This document shows, piece by piece, positions 61,455-64,000 of a stretch of 64,000 nucleotides of DNA. Made by a program: the position numbers and the translations under genes. Within the stretch, counting starts at the first letter, position 1. Every line of letters starts with the position of its first letter. This DNA is from Ramlibacter ginsenosidimutans (GTDB taxonomy: Bacteria > Pseudomonadota > Gammaproteobacteria > Burkholderiales > Burkholderiaceae_C), in assembly GCF_016654015.1 (NCBI RefSeq), contig NZ_JAEPWM010000004.1, positions 186,001-250,000 on the forward strand. The letters are read 5' to 3'. Under the pieces are notes generated by a model, which was not told the origin of the DNA, ran no database searches, and saw only the letters and a program-made list of their open reading frames with translations.

Positions 61455-62429
61455 ATGATTGCCTCTCCCTTTTCCCGCACGCGCCGCGCCCTGTTCGCGG
61501 CATGCGCCCTCGCCTTCGCTTCTCTCGCCCACGCGGCCTACCCGGACCGCACGATCACCATGGTCGTGCCTTATGCACCGGGCGGTGCGGCCGACGCGCT
61601 CGCCCGCGTCGTCGCGGCGAAGATGGCCACGCAGCTCGGTGCCACGGTGATCGTGGACAACCGCGCGGGCGCGAGCGGAACGATAGGCGCAGCGTTCGTG
61701 GCCAAGGCCCCCGCCGACGGCTACACGGTGCTGTACGACGCGACGCCGTACTCGATCAACCCGCACCTGTTCCCGCACATGCCGTTCGCGGCGAATGCGC
61801 TGCAGCCGCTGTCGCTCGTGTCGCTGGCGCCGAACGTGCTGGTCGTCAAGGGCGATTCGAGCCTGAAGACCGTCCAGGATCTCATCGCCAAGGCCAAGGC
61901 ACAGCCGGGCAAGGTGAACTTCGCCTCCGGCGGCAGCGGTACCGTGCAGCGCATGGCGGCCGAACTGTTCCGCCAGAAGCTGAACCTCGACCTGGTGCAC
62001 GTCCCGTACAAGAGCGGCGGCCCCGCCATCACTGACGTCACCGGCGGGCAGGTCGACTTCATGTTCGGCACGGTGGCCGCGACCTCGGGGCTGATCGATG
62101 CAGGCAAGCTGCACGCGCTGGCCGTCTCCTCGGAAAAGCGCTCGCCGCGCCTGCCGAAGGTGCCCACCGTGGCGGAGACCGTGATCCCCGGCTACGAGGT
62201 GTACGAGTGGAACGGCATGTTCCTGCCCACAGGAACGCCGGCCGATGTCGCCGCCAAGCTGCAGAAGGCCGTCGGCGATGCGATGAAGGATCCTGACGTG
62301 CGCAAGCGCTTCACCGACCTCGGCGCGGAGCCCGTGGGTTCCACGCCGGCGCAGTTCACCGACTACCTGAAGAAGGAAGACGCGAAGTGGGCCGAGGTCG
62401 TGCGCAAGGGCAACATCAAGCTGGACTGA
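61455..62429 (+). CDS. Bug-type TTT receptor protein 3
   Basis: A 324-residue periplasmic receptor with signal MIASPFSRTRRALFAACALAFASLAHA. Motifs: YPDRTITMVVPYAPGGAADALARVVAAK, DNRAGASGTIGAAFVAKAPADGYT, ASGGSGTVQRMAAELF and LPKVPTVAETVIPGYE. The final A of its TGA is also the first base of the next gene's ATG, so the amidohydrolase is coupled to it. Confidence 0.93.
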   Translation: MIASPFSRTRRALFAACALAFASLAHAAYPDRTITMVVPYAPGGAADALARVVAAKMATQLGATVIVDNRAGASGTIGAAFVAKAPADGYTVLYDATPYSINPHLFPHMPFAANALQPLSLVSLAPNVLVVKGDSSLKTVQDLIAKAKAQPGKVNFASGGSGTVQRMAAELFRQKLNLDLVHVPYKSGGPAITDVTGGQVDFMFGTVAATSGLIDAGKLHALAVSSEKRSPRLPKVPTVAETVIPGYEVYEWNGMFLPTGTPADVAAKLQKAVGDAMKDPDVRKRFTDLGAEPVGSTPAQFTDYLKKEDAKWAEVVRKGNIKLD

Positions 62430-63310
62430 TGCAGCTCGCGCCGCTCGAGCAACCGGTGCCCCATTCCGCGGGCACGCGGCGGCCGGTGCGCGCGTTGCCG
62501 GCGCTCGCCTGCGACGCGCACATGCACATCTTCGATCCGCGTTTCGCGCCGTCGCCGCACTGGCCACGCAAGCCGCCCGATGCCCCCGTCGCCGCGTACC
62601 GGCTGCTGCAGCAGCGCATAGGCACCGAACGCGCGGTGATCGTCACGCCGTCCACATACGGACCGGACAACGCGTGCACGCTAGCCGCCCTGGCCCAGAT
62701 GGGCGGCAGCGCGCGCGGCGTGGCGGTGGTGAACGCGGACGTGTCCGGCGCCGAACTGCAGCGCCTCGCCGCGCATCGCGTGTGCGGCCTGCGCGTGAAC
62801 TTCGTGTCGCCGCAGTCCTGGGGCGAGACGACACCGGCGATGCTGGAGACGCTCGCCCGCAAGGTCGCGCCCCTGGGCTGGCACATCCAGGTGTTCGCGC
62901 ATCCCGAGCAGCTGGAGGCGATGGAGCCGCTGCTCACGTCCTTGCCCGTGCCGGTGGTCATCGACCACATCGGGCGCTGCGATCCGGCGCAAGGTGCAAG
63001 CGGACCGGGCGTGGACGTGTTGCGCCGCCTGCTCGATCGCGGCAACACCTGGGTCAAGCTCTCGGGCATCTACATGCGCTCCCGCGACGGTGCTCCGGGC
63101 TATCGCGACACGTTTCCGCTGGGCGAAGCGCTGGCGCGCCATGCGCCGGAACGCCTGGTGTGGGGCAGCGACTGGCCGCACACGACGCAGCCGCCCGGCT
63201 CCGTGGACGATGCCGATCTCGTGGACGTGCTGCTCGCCTGGTGCGGCGACCCCCAAACGTTGCAGCGTGTGCTGGTCGACAACCCCGCCCGGCTCTACGG
63301 TTTCGCCTGA
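62429..63310 (+). CDS. Amidohydrolase family 2 protein
   Basis: A 293-residue TIM-barrel metal enzyme of the amidohydrolase-2 group (lactonase/2-pyrone-4,6-dicarboxylate hydrolase type). Metal ligands ACDAHMHIFDPRF (His-x-His), VIDHIGRCD (His), and catalytic Asp in LVWGSDWPHT. Also LRVNFVSPQSWG and VKLSGIYMRSRDG. It most resembles PDC or L-fucono-lactonase hydrolases. With the SMP-30 gene next to it, it points to lactone opening in this cluster. Confidence 0.9.
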   Translation: MQLAPLEQPVPHSAGTRRPVRALPALACDAHMHIFDPRFAPSPHWPRKPPDAPVAAYRLLQQRIGTERAVIVTPSTYGPDNACTLAALAQMGGSARGVAVVNADVSGAELQRLAAHRVCGLRVNFVSPQSWGETTPAMLETLARKVAPLGWHIQVFAHPEQLEAMEPLLTSLPVPVVIDHIGRCDPAQGASGPGVDVLRRLLDRGNTWVKLSGIYMRSRDGAPGYRDTFPLGEALARHAPERLVWGSDWPHTTQPPGSVDDADLVDVLLAWCGDPQTLQRVLVDNPARLYGFA

Positions 63311-63326
63311 CTCACAATCCTCTGCC

Positions 63327-64000
63327 ATGTTCTTTCTCCAACCGCCCCAGGTGCGGGAGCTCACTCGCTTCACGACCTTGCCCGAGCGCTTCCGCACGCG
63401 CACGAAGAGCGTGTGGGCCGACGCCAACCGCGGCGGCCGCGCGACCGACTCCTTCCTCGAAGGACCGGTGTTCGATCGCCAGGGCAACCTGTACGTGACC
63501 GACATCCCTTTCGGCCGCGTGTTCCGCATCGATCCCGCAGGCGAGTGGACGCTCGTGACCGAGTACGACGGCGAGCCGAACGGGATGAAGTTCCTCGACG
63601 ACCAGACGCTGCTCATCACCGACTACAAGAACGGCCTGATGCAATTCGATGTCGCGAGCGGCCAGGTGCGCGGCTATCTCGAGCGGCGCAACACGGAGCG
63701 CTTCCGCGGCGTGAACGACCTCGTGTTCGATCGCGCCGGCAACCTGTACTTCACCGACCAGGGCCAGACCGGGCTGCACGATCCGACGGGCCGCCTGTAC
63801 CGCCTGAGGCCTTCGGGCCAGCTGGACCTGCTGCTGGCCAACGTTCCCAGTCCCAATGGCGTCTGCCTGTCGCCGGACGAATCGCTCCTGTACCTGGCCG
63901 TCACGCGCGGCAACTGCGTCTGGCGCGTCCCGCTGCTCGCGGATGGCAGCGTGGCGAAGGTGAGCCAGTTCTTCACCTCGTACGGACCGAGCGGCCCGGA
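63327..64000 (+). CDS. SMP-30/gluconolactonase family protein (3' end outside window)
   Basis: The first 224 residues of a beta-propeller lactonase: ATDSFLEGPVFDRQGNLYVTDIPFGRVFRID (Glu metal ligand), EPNGMKFLDDQTLLITDYKNG (Asn), RGVNDLVFDRAGNLYFTDQGQ (Asn-Asp) and VPSPNGVCLSPDESLLYLAVT. No signal peptide. The frame is still open at 64000. It follows the amidohydrolase by 16 bp and belongs to the same operon. Confidence 0.92.
   Translation, partial: MFFLQPPQVRELTRFTTLPERFRTRTKSVWADANRGGRATDSFLEGPVFDRQGNLYVTDIPFGRVFRIDPAGEWTLVTEYDGEPNGMKFLDDQTLLITDYKNGLMQFDVASGQVRGYLERRNTERFRGVNDLVFDRAGNLYFTDQGQTGLHDPTGRLYRLRPSGQLDLLLANVPSPNGVCLSPDESLLYLAVTRGNCVWRVPLLADGSVAKVSQFFTSYGPSGP

Noticed and set aside
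58190-61480. 1096-residue minus-strand open frame
   Set aside because: Antisense to RraA, dehydrogenase and receptor genes whose families are certain; long antisense frames are expected in GC-rich DNA.
1-64000. CRISPR arrays and insertion sequences
   Set aside because: No evenly spaced short repeats and no transposase genes were found on reading the window.

Overview
This window looks like a chromosomal segment from a high-GC betaproteobacterium of the order Burkholderiales, most like Comamonadaceae (Ramlibacter/Variovorax type). The grounds are the several Bug-type tripartite-tricarboxylate receptor proteins, the wealth of sugar-acid and CoA catabolic genes, the very GC-rich codon use and the SdhCD/SdhB sequence types. 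The taxonomic call is inference; no ribosomal marker is present.

Left chromosomal flank (1-9191). A split YeeE/YedE transporter is followed by a minus-strand operon of a small unknown protein, a two-domain KaiC-like ATPase and a histidine kinase with a degenerate GGDEF domain, each overlapping the next by 4 bp. Next come stress-type small genes (DUF3309, BON lipoprotein, DUF2945). A succinate-dehydrogenase-like cluster sdhC-sdhD-sdhB lacks sdhA and is followed by a cytochrome b561/molybdopterin oxidoreductase fusion.

Integrated island (9220-52851, about 43.6 kb). A tRNA-Lys(CTT) gene is followed by a tyrosine integrase. The last 50 bp of the tRNA 3' region recur exactly at 52802-52851, which defines attL and attR. 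The two outer parts of the island (9.3-24.9 and 45.7-52.8 kb) have mixed, lower-GC-looking sequence with many unknown, secreted, nuclease-like and decayed genes: XRE regulator, SEC-C/nuclease-like protein, PD-(D/E)XK-like protein, HNH protein, a three-gene unknown operon and a frameshifted FG-GAP lipoprotein. The middle (24926-45671) is a tightly packed, host-like catabolic cassette. It holds two ABC uptake systems of the SsuA/TauA/NMT1 type, each ending in a beta-hydroxyacid dehydrogenase. It also holds a D-apionate-lactonase-like enzyme, LysR regulator, aldehyde dehydrogenase, class III CoA transferase, SDR, SMP-30 lactonase, enolase-superfamily dehydratase and HpcH/CitE-type lyase. Together these suggest import and stepwise breakdown of a sugar-acid or lactone-like compound.

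Right flank (52852-64000). A likely terminator of the interrupted tRNA gene is followed by a three-gene operon: a small unknown protein, a soluble protein with a barrel-sandwich (HlyD-like) segment, and a large protein ending in a restriction-endonuclease-fold toxin domain. After that comes an IclR-regulated catabolic cluster with three intact Bug receptors, the C-terminal remnant of a fourth, an RraA-like aldolase, a 2-hydroxyacid dehydrogenase, an amidohydrolase and an SMP-30 lactonase that runs off the window.

All protein names come from reading motifs and overall similarity by eye; no database search was possible.
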